Positions 1 through 6,397 of a stretch of DNA of 9,963 nt are shown piece after piece. A program made the translations under genes and the position numbers. Under the pieces are notes generated by a model. That model worked only from the letters and a program-made list of their open reading frames with translations, made no database searches and was not told where the DNA came from. Origin of the DNA: Nitrospira sp. UBA2082 (GTDB lineage: Bacteria > Nitrospirota > Nitrospiria > Nitrospirales > Nitrospiraceae); assembly GCA_002331335.1 (NCBI GenBank), contig DCZO01000003.1:57866-67828 (forward strand), written 5' to 3'. Position 1 is the first letter of the stretch; each line of letters begins with the position of its first letter.

Positions 1-465
1 CGCGTCGAGGACGCCCTCCACGCGACCAAAGCGGCGGTGGAAGAGGGTATCGTCCCGGGCGGCGGTACTGCGTATCTCCGCTGCATCAAGGCCCTCGATG
101 GGATTAAGGACGTTCCGGCCGAGCAGAAAGTCGGCTTAGACATCGTTCGCCGGTCGCTCGAAGAGCCCATCCGCCAGATCGTCACCAATGCGGGCGGCGA
201 AGCCTCCGTCGTGGTCGGCAAGGTGCGGGAAGATAAGAACACCAACGCCGGCTACAACGCTGCGACCGATGAATACGTAGACATGATCAAGGCCGGCATC
301 ATTGATCCGACCAAGGTGTCGCGTTGCGCGTTGCAGAACGCGGCCTCTGTGGCGGGCCTGATGCTCACCACCGAAGTCATGATCACCGAACTCCCTGAAG
401 AGAAGAAGGAACCAGCCGGCGGCGGTGGACATGGCCACAGCCACGGCATGGAGGGGATGTACTAA
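1..465 (+). CDS. groEL: Chaperonin GroEL (60 kDa), C-terminal part
   Basis: This is the last 154 residues of the ATP-dependent folding chaperonin, open at the left window edge and read in frame from base 1. The first residues, RVEDALHATKAAVEEG, match the family segment that carries the catalytic ATPase aspartate (D398 in E. coli numbering, here in VEDAL). GIVPGGGTAYLR and the equatorial-domain segments NAGGEASVV and GYNAATDEYVDMIKAGIIDPTKV follow, then LQNAASVAGLMLTTE. The window therefore covers roughly the last 28% of a protein of about 545 residues, mostly the C-terminal equatorial domain. The usual GGM-rich tail is replaced by a Gly/His-rich end, GGGGHGHSHGMEGMY. No groES is visible, as the upstream side is cut off. 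A strong intrinsic terminator follows the stop codon, so groEL is the last gene of its transcript. Confidence 0.98.
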   Translation, partial: RVEDALHATKAAVEEGIVPGGGTAYLRCIKALDGIKDVPAEQKVGLDIVRRSLEEPIRQIVTNAGGEASVVVGKVREDKNTNAGYNAATDEYVDMIKAGIIDPTKVSRCALQNAASVAGLMLTTEVMITELPEEKKEPAGGGGHGHSHGMEGMY

Positions 466-485
466 CCCTTCGACAGGCTCAGGAT
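466..485. repeat. REP-like dispersed repeat fragment
   Basis: The bases directly after the groEL stop read CCCTTCGACAGGCTCAGGA. This resembles the core of a REP-type intergenic repeat (CCTTCGACAAGCTCAGG-like) that occurs in many copies in various bacterial genomes. The six-frame signatures of that repeat are visible: NPSTGSG on the plus strand and NPEPVEG on the minus strand. Only half of the usual palindrome is present here. The identification comes from memory and copy number in this genome cannot be checked. Confidence 0.45.
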
Positions 486-493
486 TCAACGGA

Positions 494-530
494 GGGCTCG
501 GCGGGCAACCGCCGGGCCCTTTGTGTTTTT
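494..530 (+). terminator. Intrinsic terminator of groEL
   Basis: The 11-bp GC-rich stem GGGCTCGGCGG (494-504) pairs with CCGCCGGGCCC (509-519), with a single T-G wobble. It is closed by the GNRA tetraloop GCAA and followed by the T-rich run TTTGTGTTTTT (520-530). It lies 28 bp after the groEL stop. Read on the minus strand the hairpin has no T-run, so it should serve groEL and not the converging glnE-like gene that stops at 555. Confidence 0.93.
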
Positions 531-554
531 CGGCCAGGCGACCGAAACCAGCCC

Positions 555-2291
555 TCAGCCTTTTAGCGAGATCGCCCGCAAGGCCGCCTTCAGGATCGGC
601 GAGGTCTTGGGTTCGGCAAAGAACGACAGGAACGCCCGGCGGACTATTTCCGTATGGCGCTGGTGGTCGGCCCGAAAACGGGCGGTGGCACTCGCTCGGT
701 CTCCTGCACCGTATCCCGCTCGGATCGCGCACCGCTCCATCTCATCTCCACTTTCGGGCAACGCATGGGTCTGGAGATCGTGGACCATTTGCAGCTTGTG
801 TTCCACATCGCGGAGAAACAGGTAGGCCGCAGTCAGCTCGTCTCGTTCCTGCTTGGACATCAGCTTGTAGCGGACAAACCGGTCCAACGATCTGAGCGTG
901 CTGCGATTCACCAAGCCCGCCATGTTCCTGCCCGCGATCACTTGCACGGTCTGTACGAAAAATTCGATCTCACGGATACCGCCGACACCCAACTTGACGT
1001 TGCGCCGCGCGTGCCCTCGCTCAGCCATGTGCCGGTCGATCGTCTCCTTGACCGCTCGCACCTCGTCCACCACCGCCAGGGCTTCCGTCAGGGTCGCCGG
1101 CTTGGCGGCTGTCCCCAGGATAAACGGTTTCACCATCTTCAAAAACCTCTGCCCAACCTCCGGCGAGCCGGCCACCGGCCACGCCTTGAGCAACGCCAGC
1201 CGCTCCCACACCTGGCCGCGCATGAAGCAGTATTGCCGATACCCGTCGAGCGAGCGGGCCAGCTGGCCCACCGATCCCTCGGCCCGCAACCGTAAATCGA
1301 CACGAAAGATGTACCCTTCCCGCGTCGGCTCGGCCAAGGTCTTCGTCAGTTCACGGGCCAAAATCTCGAAATATTCTTCGTTGGAAATCCCAACCCCGGC
1401 GGGCTTGTCCACCTCATGTTTCTCCGGCGCTCGGGTCTCGCCGTCATGTGACTCATAGATGTACAAAATATCGACATCGGAGCTGTAGTTCAGTTCATGT
1501 CCACCAAGTTTGCCCATCCCAATGACCGTGAACCCGGTGGTCACCCATCGTCCCCGCCGATTCTTGTGCATCGGCACTCCATATTGTCGACGCAAATCGG
1601 CGTCGACAATTTCATACGCCGCATGGATCAGCAGGGAGGCCAGATCGGATAACGAGGCCGTCGTGTCCATCACGGCGGCACGGCGCAACAGATCGCGTAC
1701 CCCGATAAGCAGCATCGCCTGACGGCGAAACCGGCGCAACACGTCGAGTTGCAAATCCTTCGTCTTCAGATGCTCGATCCTCCGGCGGAGCGCGGCTTCC
1801 ATGCTCTTCCGCGTCGGCGGCCTAGACAACACATCTTCTTCATCCAGCCAATAGATGAGCGTGGGATCCCGAATGATGGTGAAAGCCAGGGCATCGCTGT
1901 TACCGAAAATCGCACAGAGCAGATCGAGGATGTGCGGCGAGCGTTGCAGATAGTCGACCATCGTGGTGCGGGCCACACTCGCCAACAGGCGCTCCCAATG
2001 GTTGAGTGCCTGATCGGGATCGGCGGTACGGGCGACGGCCTCCAACAGCTGCGGCAAGAGCTCGGCCAACTGGCACCGTTCATGGGGCTCGCCGGCCATG
2101 GCCTGGAGATTCCGATCGGCCTGCTCGATATGTCTCAACCCATAAGCCGAGAGGATGGCGTGGGTCTGCGCGGAATCCGGCTCAACCGCCAACAACACCG
2201 GCTTCGGATCAGGCCGAACGGGAGGCGAGGGTGCCGCAGTCCGGTCGAACCTGTTGGAAGCAGATCCCTTTGGCCTCATCATGGCGCGCAT
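555..2291 (-). CDS. glnE: Glutamine synthetase adenylyltransferase-type protein, GlnE N-terminal half
   Basis: GlnE adds AMP to, or removes it from, a tyrosine of glutamine synthetase, tuning nitrogen assimilation; canonical GlnE is about 950 residues with two nucleotidyltransferase (NT) halves. This protein of up to 578 residues has one half. A helical GlnE N-terminal region (residues 75-150, with DPDQALNHWERLL and SPHILDLL) leads into the NT core GMGKLGGHELNYSSDVDILY, with metal-binding D272 and D274. The third carboxylate is in FRVDLRLRAEG (D332; the family usually has RLRPEG). A GlnD/GlnE-type helical domain follows (WERLALLKAWPVAG, KLGVGGIREIEFFVQ, FLRDVEHKLQMV), ending in AFLSFFAE. The sequence resembles the N-terminal half of GlnE, which is the deadenylylating half in E. 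coli. Possible starts are ATGs at 2291, 2282 and 2279. A perfect TATAAT overlaps the first, which favours one of the two inner ATGs. The gene is divergent from a second GlnE-type half. Confidence 0.92.
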   Translation of the reverse strand: MRAMMRPKGSASNRFDRTAAPSPPVRPDPKPVLLAVEPDSAQTHAILSAYGLRHIEQADRNLQAMAGEPHERCQLAELLPQLLEAVARTADPDQALNHWERLLASVARTTMVDYLQRSPHILDLLCAIFGNSDALAFTIIRDPTLIYWLDEEDVLSRPPTRKSMEAALRRRIEHLKTKDLQLDVLRRFRRQAMLLIGVRDLLRRAAVMDTTASLSDLASLLIHAAYEIVDADLRRQYGVPMHKNRRGRWVTTGFTVIGMGKLGGHELNYSSDVDILYIYESHDGETRAPEKHEVDKPAGVGISNEEYFEILARELTKTLAEPTREGYIFRVDLRLRAEGSVGQLARSLDGYRQYCFMRGQVWERLALLKAWPVAGSPEVGQRFLKMVKPFILGTAAKPATLTEALAVVDEVRAVKETIDRHMAERGHARRNVKLGVGGIREIEFFVQTVQVIAGRNMAGLVNRSTLRSLDRFVRYKLMSKQERDELTAAYLFLRDVEHKLQMVHDLQTHALPESGDEMERCAIRAGYGAGDRASATARFRADHQRHTEIVRRAFLSFFAEPKTSPILKAALRAISLKG

Positions 2292-2297
2292 TATACT
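2270..2297 (+). promoter_or_regulatory. Predicted sigma70-type promoter for the ACT-GlnE gene
   Basis: TTGGCC (2270-2275), a 16-bp spacer and TATACT (2292-2297) would give a start near 2304 and a leader of about 45 nt before the ATG at 2349. The -10 shares four base pairs with the -10 of the minus-strand promoter. A second TATACT at 2333-2338 has no recognisable -35. Confidence 0.45.
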
Positions 2298-2318
2298 GAC
2301 GTGGTCCCTGTCTCACAA
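2290..2318 (-). promoter_or_regulatory. Predicted sigma70-type promoter for the minus-strand glnE
   Basis: On the minus strand, TTGTGA (complement of 2313-2318) is followed after exactly 17 bp by a perfect TATAAT (complement of 2290-2295). Transcription would start near 2283, at or next to the ATG at 2282-2280. The mRNA would then be leaderless or nearly so, and the ATG at 2291 would lie upstream of the transcript. Confidence 0.6.
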
Positions 2319-2348
2319 TGAAGCGGATGGAGTATACTGCGGCACATC

Positions 2349-4616
2349 ATGACTGCCTTCCACCAGGAACAGGTCCTTCGATCCATCACGCCACTCTGTC
2401 AGGATGTGTCATCAGACATTGTGCAGGACTTCATCAGTCGAATGGATCCAGAATATTTCCTGCGGGTGGAGCCGACGTTCGTCGCCGAGCACATCCATCT
2501 CGCCGCCAGGCTGACGCTGGACAATCTCTGCGAACTGGCGATTGCGGAACAGAGCGGGGGACACTTTGACTTGACCATCGTCGCGTATGACTACTTCGCC
2601 GAGTTCGCCACCATCTGCGGGCTGCTGTCCGCCTTCGGACTGAACATCGAAGAAGGTCAGATCTACACCTTCACGGATGCCACGTCTCCATCGTCCGGTA
2701 AGACCCCTCGCGGCGGACCGCGACGGCGGCTCGCAACGCGGCCCGGATTGAGCCGCAAGAAGATCGTCGACCTCTTCCGCGTGCAACCGGTGCGCGGCGT
2801 GCCATTTGGACCGGCTGAGCAAACACGGCTCGCAGAGGAACTTCGTGCCGTGATCGGCTTACTCGACACGAACCAGTTCGCGGAAGCCCGCCATGCCGTG
2901 AATCGGCAATTGGTCGAGCAACTCGGCAAGCGCCGCGGGTCGTTCAGCGGGCTGCTCCATCCGGTGCAGATCACCTTCGACAACAGCCGATCGGCGACAG
3001 ACACCATCATGGACATCCGATCAGACGACACGCCGGCCTTTCTCTACGCCTTCGCCAATGCACTGGCCATGCGCAACGTGTACATCGCGAAAGCCCAGAT
3101 CGAGATGGAAGACTCGAAGCTGCACGATCGCTTTCATGTGCGCAACCGCTTCGGCCAAAAGCTGACCGACCCCACCGATCAGCAGCATCTGCGCCTGACT
3201 GCCGTGCTCCTCAAGCAGTTCACGCACGCCCTCACCTGGGCTCCCGATCCGGCCAAAGCGCTCGACGCGTTTGACCAGTTTCTCGACTTGATCATGCAAC
3301 AGACCACGGGAAAAGCGCAGCAGCAGACCTTGGCGGTCCTGAGCGACAAGAAAACCTTTCCCATTCTCGCCCGTCTGCTGGGTGCCAGCGATTTTCTCTG
3401 GGAGGACTTTCTCCGCCGGCAACACGGCAACCTGCTCCCTTTGCTGCAGGACTATCGCGACGCCCCCCTCCTCACTCCACAGGTCTCGCTCCGCAAGGAG
3501 CTGGATCGTGCCGTCAGTCGGGCCAAAACCGACGATGCCCGCAAGGCGGCCTTAAACAGCTTCAAAGATCGGGAAATGTTTCGCATCGACATGAAGCACA
3601 TCGTTGAGCCGGGCATCGCCCTCGCCGACTTCTCGGCGGCGCTGACGCAGCTGGCCGACGTGATCGTGGACCGAAGCCTGAAAGACTGCCAAGCCAAGCT
3701 GAATGCGCTCTACGGCCCGCCGCGCCTGGCGAACACAAAACTCTGTCCCTTCGCAATCCTCGGCCTGGGGAAGTTCGGCGGCAAAGAGCTCGGGTACGCC
3801 TCCGACATCGAAGTGATGTTTGTCTATGGCGACGCGGGCCGCACCGGAGGAAAACAGCCGATCGACAATAGCGAATACTTCGAGCGGCTGGGGCATGAAC
3901 TCTTGCAATGGATCGAAGCCAAACAAGAAGGCATCTTCCATCTCGACGTGCGCCTGCGGCCTCACGGAGGGAAAGGCTCTCTGACCAACCCGTTTGATGA
4001 AATCACTAGCTATTACAGCGCAACGGGACTTGCCGCGCCGTTTGAGCGACAGTCATTGATCAAGCTGCGGTACGTGGCCGGAGATGCCGCCCTCGGCAAA
4101 CGAGTCGAGACGCATCGCGACCGCTACGTCTACAGCGGCGCCCCCTGGGACATCCCCACAGCCCTCGACTTGCGGCGGCAGCAGCTGAAGCAATCGGTTG
4201 AGCGCGACACGGTGAATCTTAAGTACAGCCCCGGCGGCATCGTCGATATCGAATACGCCGTGCAATACCTCCAAATCATGCATGGCCAGAAACTCCCCGT
4301 CTTACGCACCCCCAACACCATGCAGGCTCTGGCGGCCCTCGTCGACTGCCGGATTGTGACGCGGCAAGACGGGGAGCAACTGCGCAAAGCCTATTTCTTC
4401 ATCCGCATGCTCATCGACGGCCTGCGCATGGTCCGGGGCAACGCGAAGGACCGGGTCCTCCCGCCGGTGGATTCCGATGAATTCATCTTCCTCGCCCGCC
4501 GCGTCGGTTACACCACCGACGACTGGAAAGCCGGCGCCAGGCATCTCCAGACGGATATCGAACAGCACATGACCCAGACACGAGAGTTTTTCGAGAAGAC
4601 GTTCGGACGGTTGTAG
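2349..4616 (+). CDS. ACT-domain / GlnE-type nucleotidyltransferase fusion protein
   Basis: A predicted 755-residue cytoplasmic protein. Residues 72-110 (HFDLTIVAYDYFAEFATICGLL) and about 217-275 (MDIRSDDTPAFLYAFANALA, then an FHVRNRFGQKL segment) look like ACT domains, the small-ligand (often amino-acid) binding fold also found in GlnD. A helical linker leads to a GlnE-type nucleotidyltransferase core, ILGLGKFGGKELGYASDIEVMF, with D486 but Glu488 where the usual second Asp stands. The third carboxylate is in LDVRLRPHGGKGS (D533). A GlnE-type helical domain follows (FERQSLIKLRYVAGD, KYSPGGIVDIEYAVQYLQ). The layout resembles the adenylylating half of GlnE with glutamine-sensor-like domains in place of the other half; that role is inferred. 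The ATG at 2349 is the first possible start after an in-frame TGA at 2319, and no clear Shine-Dalgarno precedes it. An alternative label is PII uridylyltransferase-like, but the GKxGGxEL motif is GlnE-type, not GlnD-type. Confidence 0.88.
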   Translation: MTAFHQEQVLRSITPLCQDVSSDIVQDFISRMDPEYFLRVEPTFVAEHIHLAARLTLDNLCELAIAEQSGGHFDLTIVAYDYFAEFATICGLLSAFGLNIEEGQIYTFTDATSPSSGKTPRGGPRRRLATRPGLSRKKIVDLFRVQPVRGVPFGPAEQTRLAEELRAVIGLLDTNQFAEARHAVNRQLVEQLGKRRGSFSGLLHPVQITFDNSRSATDTIMDIRSDDTPAFLYAFANALAMRNVYIAKAQIEMEDSKLHDRFHVRNRFGQKLTDPTDQQHLRLTAVLLKQFTHALTWAPDPAKALDAFDQFLDLIMQQTTGKAQQQTLAVLSDKKTFPILARLLGASDFLWEDFLRRQHGNLLPLLQDYRDAPLLTPQVSLRKELDRAVSRAKTDDARKAALNSFKDREMFRIDMKHIVEPGIALADFSAALTQLADVIVDRSLKDCQAKLNALYGPPRLANTKLCPFAILGLGKFGGKELGYASDIEVMFVYGDAGRTGGKQPIDNSEYFERLGHELLQWIEAKQEGIFHLDVRLRPHGGKGSLTNPFDEITSYYSATGLAAPFERQSLIKLRYVAGDAALGKRVETHRDRYVYSGAPWDIPTALDLRRQQLKQSVERDTVNLKYSPGGIVDIEYAVQYLQIMHGQKLPVLRTPNTMQALAALVDCRIVTRQDGEQLRKAYFFIRMLIDGLRMVRGNAKDRVLPPVDSDEFIFLARRVGYTTDDWKAGARHLQTDIEQHMTQTREFFEKTFGRL

Positions 4617-4633
4617 TACTGCTGTTCATTCCC

Positions 4634-4662
4634 TGAGCCGAATCCAGCCGCTATTCGGCTCA
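4634..4662. terminator. Perfect 10-bp inverted repeat after the ACT-GlnE gene
   Basis: TGAGCCGAAT (4634-4643) and ATTCGGCTCA (4653-4662) form a perfect 10-bp stem with a 9-nt loop, 17 bp after the stop codon. No T-run follows on either strand, so it is at best an atypical terminator or an mRNA 3'-end stabiliser. A related half-site, TTGAGCCAAAT, lies about 45 bp downstream. Confidence 0.45.
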
Positions 4663-4696
4663 GAAATCACGTCTCGCTTGAGCCAAATAGCCATAG

Positions 4697-4852
4697 TACT
4701 GGCCTGGTCAGAGGGCAGAGTGCCGGGAATACATGACGATCACCGACGCCTCGAAGGCCACCGCCACACGCGACATGCAGGATCTCGCAGAGAAGAGCAT
4801 CTTCGTCCCCACCAGCGGCGGGCGAAGCACGCACTACAAAATCAAGCTGTAG
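4697..4852 (+). pseudogene. Fic-family protein, 3'-terminal remnant
   Basis: The frame after the TAG at 4694 reads 51 residues to the TAG at 4850-4852. From EYMTITDASKATATRDMQ onward it matches the C-terminal winged-helix segment of many Fic-family proteins, which typically runs 'EYM.(I/L)TG.SKATATRDLQ.L...G...P.GGGRST.Y.L'. Here the remnant continues DLAEKSIFVPTSGGRSTHYKIKL. The Fic catalytic core (HPFxxGNGR) is absent from the window and the upstream frame is closed, so this is a fragment left by deletion. An ATG at 4733 exists, but no good ribosome site precedes it and a functional 39-residue peptide is unlikely. Intact relatives use Fic domains for AMPylation-type modification and often occur in mobile or toxin-like settings. 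Confidence 0.7.
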
Positions 4853-4922
4853 GGCAAGCTCATTCCTTCTCGCCGCATTTCGGTTTTTCCTCCAAAATGC
4901 TAGGGGTTTGTAGCCCACGCCA

Positions 4923-4951
4923 TTGACATCATTTGGCTAGAAAAGTAGCCT
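4923..4951 (+). promoter_or_regulatory. Possible promoter of the HEPN-like gene
   Basis: A perfect -35 TTGACA (4923-4928) is followed after 17 bp by TAGCCT (4946-4951), a weak -10 with three of six consensus bases. It lies 32 bp before the ATG at 4983 and is the best candidate in the 130-bp gap. Confidence 0.35.
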
Positions 4952-4982
4952 GTCACCGTGTTCTGCCCTCAGAGAGAATGGC

Positions 4983-5804
4983 ATGAAAGCTATCCTTCCA
5001 AGCCACGTTGCCTCCTTGATTGAAAAAATGTTTCCCGATGCCTCACGGCAAGAAAGGAATCCTCAAGCCCCAAAGTTTATTGTAGAACCTGGAGCAGCAC
5101 CGAGAATTGCCTCCATCGTTGAGATGACAAAGGCAATACCTGAACATCTGATAACTCTTGAGCCAGAATCTTATCTCTACTTTGTGACAAGTTTGAACGT
5201 TCTCGAATCGTGGGCATCCAACGGGGGGTGGGGACAGAATCTCGTCCGTATACAAGGACTCACAGATGACAACCCCTTAACCACACTATTAAAAGCGCTT
5301 AGAAACTGCCCAGACGAATACCCCTCCCCCAAAACATCTACCCTTGCTTTCATTGATGATGATGAGTTCCGCACCAGCCTCCGCCTCGACCTGGAGACAA
5401 CAGAACAAGCGATCAATAATAGTGAATGGAAAGCGGCTACGGTGTTAGCTGGATCCATTGTCGAGGCCCTGCTTCTATGGAAGTTAAGAAAAGAAGCCCC
5501 TAGCAAGATAGAAACAATGCTGAGCACCATGAAGGATAGCTCACAGAGATTGAAACCTTTCACACAACTAGAGAGCTGGGATTTATGGCAATACATTACG
5601 GTAGCGAGCAGCCTTGGTTTGATCTCAGATCAGGGAAAGGCTCAAGCGAACTTAACCAAAGACTTTCGCAACTTTATCCATCCAGGCAAATCCATTCGCA
5701 CAAGGGAAAAGTGCACCAGATCAACTGCTTTGATAGCACTAGCTACGGCTATCCGCATAATTGACGAGTTCGCAGGCATTTCAAACAAAAACGAATTGGC
5801 CTGA
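4983..5804 (+). CDS. Orphan HEPN-like hypothetical protein
   Basis: A 273-residue, probably cytoplasmic protein that I cannot assign to a named family. Its second half resembles HEPN-like helical proteins. A helix AATVLAGSIVEALLLWKL (residues 151-168) is followed by helical segments and DFRNFIHPGKSIRT (227-240), then ALIALATAIRIIDEF. In many HEPN proteins an Arg-Asn ... His motif forms an RNase site. Here R229 and H233 are separated by only three residues, one fewer than the usual Rx4-6H, so catalysis is uncertain. The N-terminal half (1-140) has no motif I know. Base composition is visibly more AT-rich, with more A- and T-ending codons than its neighbours, suggesting acquisition by transfer. 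It stands alone directly after a Fic remnant. The ATG is preceded by the weak purine stretch AGAGAGA. Alternatives are a defence or toxin-type protein, or an unrelated all-helical domain. Confidence 0.75.
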   Translation: MKAILPSHVASLIEKMFPDASRQERNPQAPKFIVEPGAAPRIASIVEMTKAIPEHLITLEPESYLYFVTSLNVLESWASNGGWGQNLVRIQGLTDDNPLTTLLKALRNCPDEYPSPKTSTLAFIDDDEFRTSLRLDLETTEQAINNSEWKAATVLAGSIVEALLLWKLRKEAPSKIETMLSTMKDSSQRLKPFTQLESWDLWQYITVASSLGLISDQGKAQANLTKDFRNFIHPGKSIRTREKCTRSTALIALATAIRIIDEFAGISNKNELA

Positions 5805-6056
5805 TGATAAGCCACAACAACTGGGAGAGGCAGATTCGGGGCCAGGCTTTGTCATCTTAGCTATCTTCTCTGCCGAGGCACTTACGCGTGGACAACCTGG
5901 CCAGGGACATTGTCTCCCCACCAAGCTGCTTCTGCTGACAACAGAATGCCACCCTGCCATCTCACGCCGCTCGCGAAGCCGCCTTCTTGAACAACTCTTG
6001 GAACATGAGCAGTGAGCATGGGGCTGGCCTTGCTATCTGAGCTCTTACTAGGTAGT
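5805..6056. other. Intergenic stretch with no supported gene
   Basis: About 250 bp between the HEPN-like gene and the first membrane-protein module. An 84-codon frame crosses it but overlaps the end of the HEPN-like gene, has no ribosome site and shows no recognisable motif. Other frames give only short peptides such as REAAFLNNSWNMSSEHGAG. I see no RNA gene, terminator or clear repeat; decayed sequence is the simplest reading. Confidence 0.5.
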
Positions 6057-6064
6057 GCGCCCAG

Positions 6065-6093
6065 TTGCTAATTAGGTCTCCTCCGCCTATCAT
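6065..6093 (+). promoter_or_regulatory. Predicted promoter of small membrane protein, copy 1
   Basis: TTGCTA (6065-6070), a 17-bp spacer and TATCAT (6088-6093) match four and five of six consensus bases. The same -35 and spacer recur in copy 2. Transcription would start near 6100, giving a leader of about 55 nt with a Shine-Dalgarno. Confidence 0.55.
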
Positions 6094-6154
6094 GCGGCCA
6101 ACTTCCATCAACGCTACTCATCTCTTTGGCACAGATCAGACCAAGGAGGCCCCC

Positions 6155-6397
6155 ATGATCAACCCCAAAAACCAACTCGCCCAGCATACGTTGGCAGCGA
6201 TGGTGTTCGTCCTCGTTCTTGGCTCTCTCGCAATGATCTGGCCCGGCATCATTGCCCTCATCCTCTGCATCTTCCTGTTGCTCCAATCTTTCATGTCAGA
6301 GCCAGAGATCGCGGTGCTGTCGTGGGCCGAAATCAGTAATATGCCGATGGTCTTCACTTCTCTTCGGCGATCTGATCCTCCGGCGATTCTTTTATGA
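6155..6397 (+). CDS. Small single-helix membrane protein, copy 1
   Basis: An 80-residue protein of unknown function. A short basic/polar N-terminus (MINPKNQLAQH) is followed by one long hydrophobic segment at residues 12-43, containing MIWPGIIALIL, and then a conserved polar tail (EPEIAVLSWAEISNMPMVFTSLRR). It is probably an inner-membrane protein. The start is chosen for the strong Shine-Dalgarno AAGGAGG (6143-6149), 5 nt before the ATG. An in-frame ATG at 6092 overlaps the predicted -10, and the 21 codons it would add diverge mostly by amino-acid-changing substitutions. By hand count 49 of 80 residues are identical to the copy at 9655, with many synonymous differences and an in-frame 3-nt indel, so the frame is under selection as protein. 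Confidence 0.82.
   Translation: MINPKNQLAQHTLAAMVFVLVLGSLAMIWPGIIALILCIFLLLQSFMSEPEIAVLSWAEISNMPMVFTSLRRSDPPAILL

Noticed and set aside
136..732. 198-codon minus-strand open frame across the groEL 3' end
   Set aside because: It is antisense to groEL and overlaps the terminator and the glnE end. It contains repeat-derived residues (NPEPVEG) and no domain signature; it is a high-GC shadow.
2331..2338. Second TATACT as the promoter of the ACT-GlnE gene
   Set aside because: No -35-like hexamer lies at 16-18 bp, and it would leave only about 4 nt of leader. The TATACT at 2292-2297 with TTGGCC fits better, although a near-leaderless start is not excluded.
2349..4616. GlnD-type PII uridylyltransferase
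   Set aside because: ACT domains suggest GlnD, but the catalytic motif is the GlnE form (GLGKFGGKEL). The ACT domains are N-terminal and no HD domain motif was seen.
4678..4926. 82-codon plus-strand frame after the ACT-GlnE gene
   Set aside because: The frame has no motif. The neighbouring frame holds the Fic-like remnant, which explains the local coding appearance.
6092..6154. In-frame upstream ATGs (6092 and 9592) as starts of the small membrane proteins
   Set aside because: They overlap the predicted -10 elements and the strong Shine-Dalgarno would lie inside the gene. The added codons differ mainly by amino-acid-changing substitutions.
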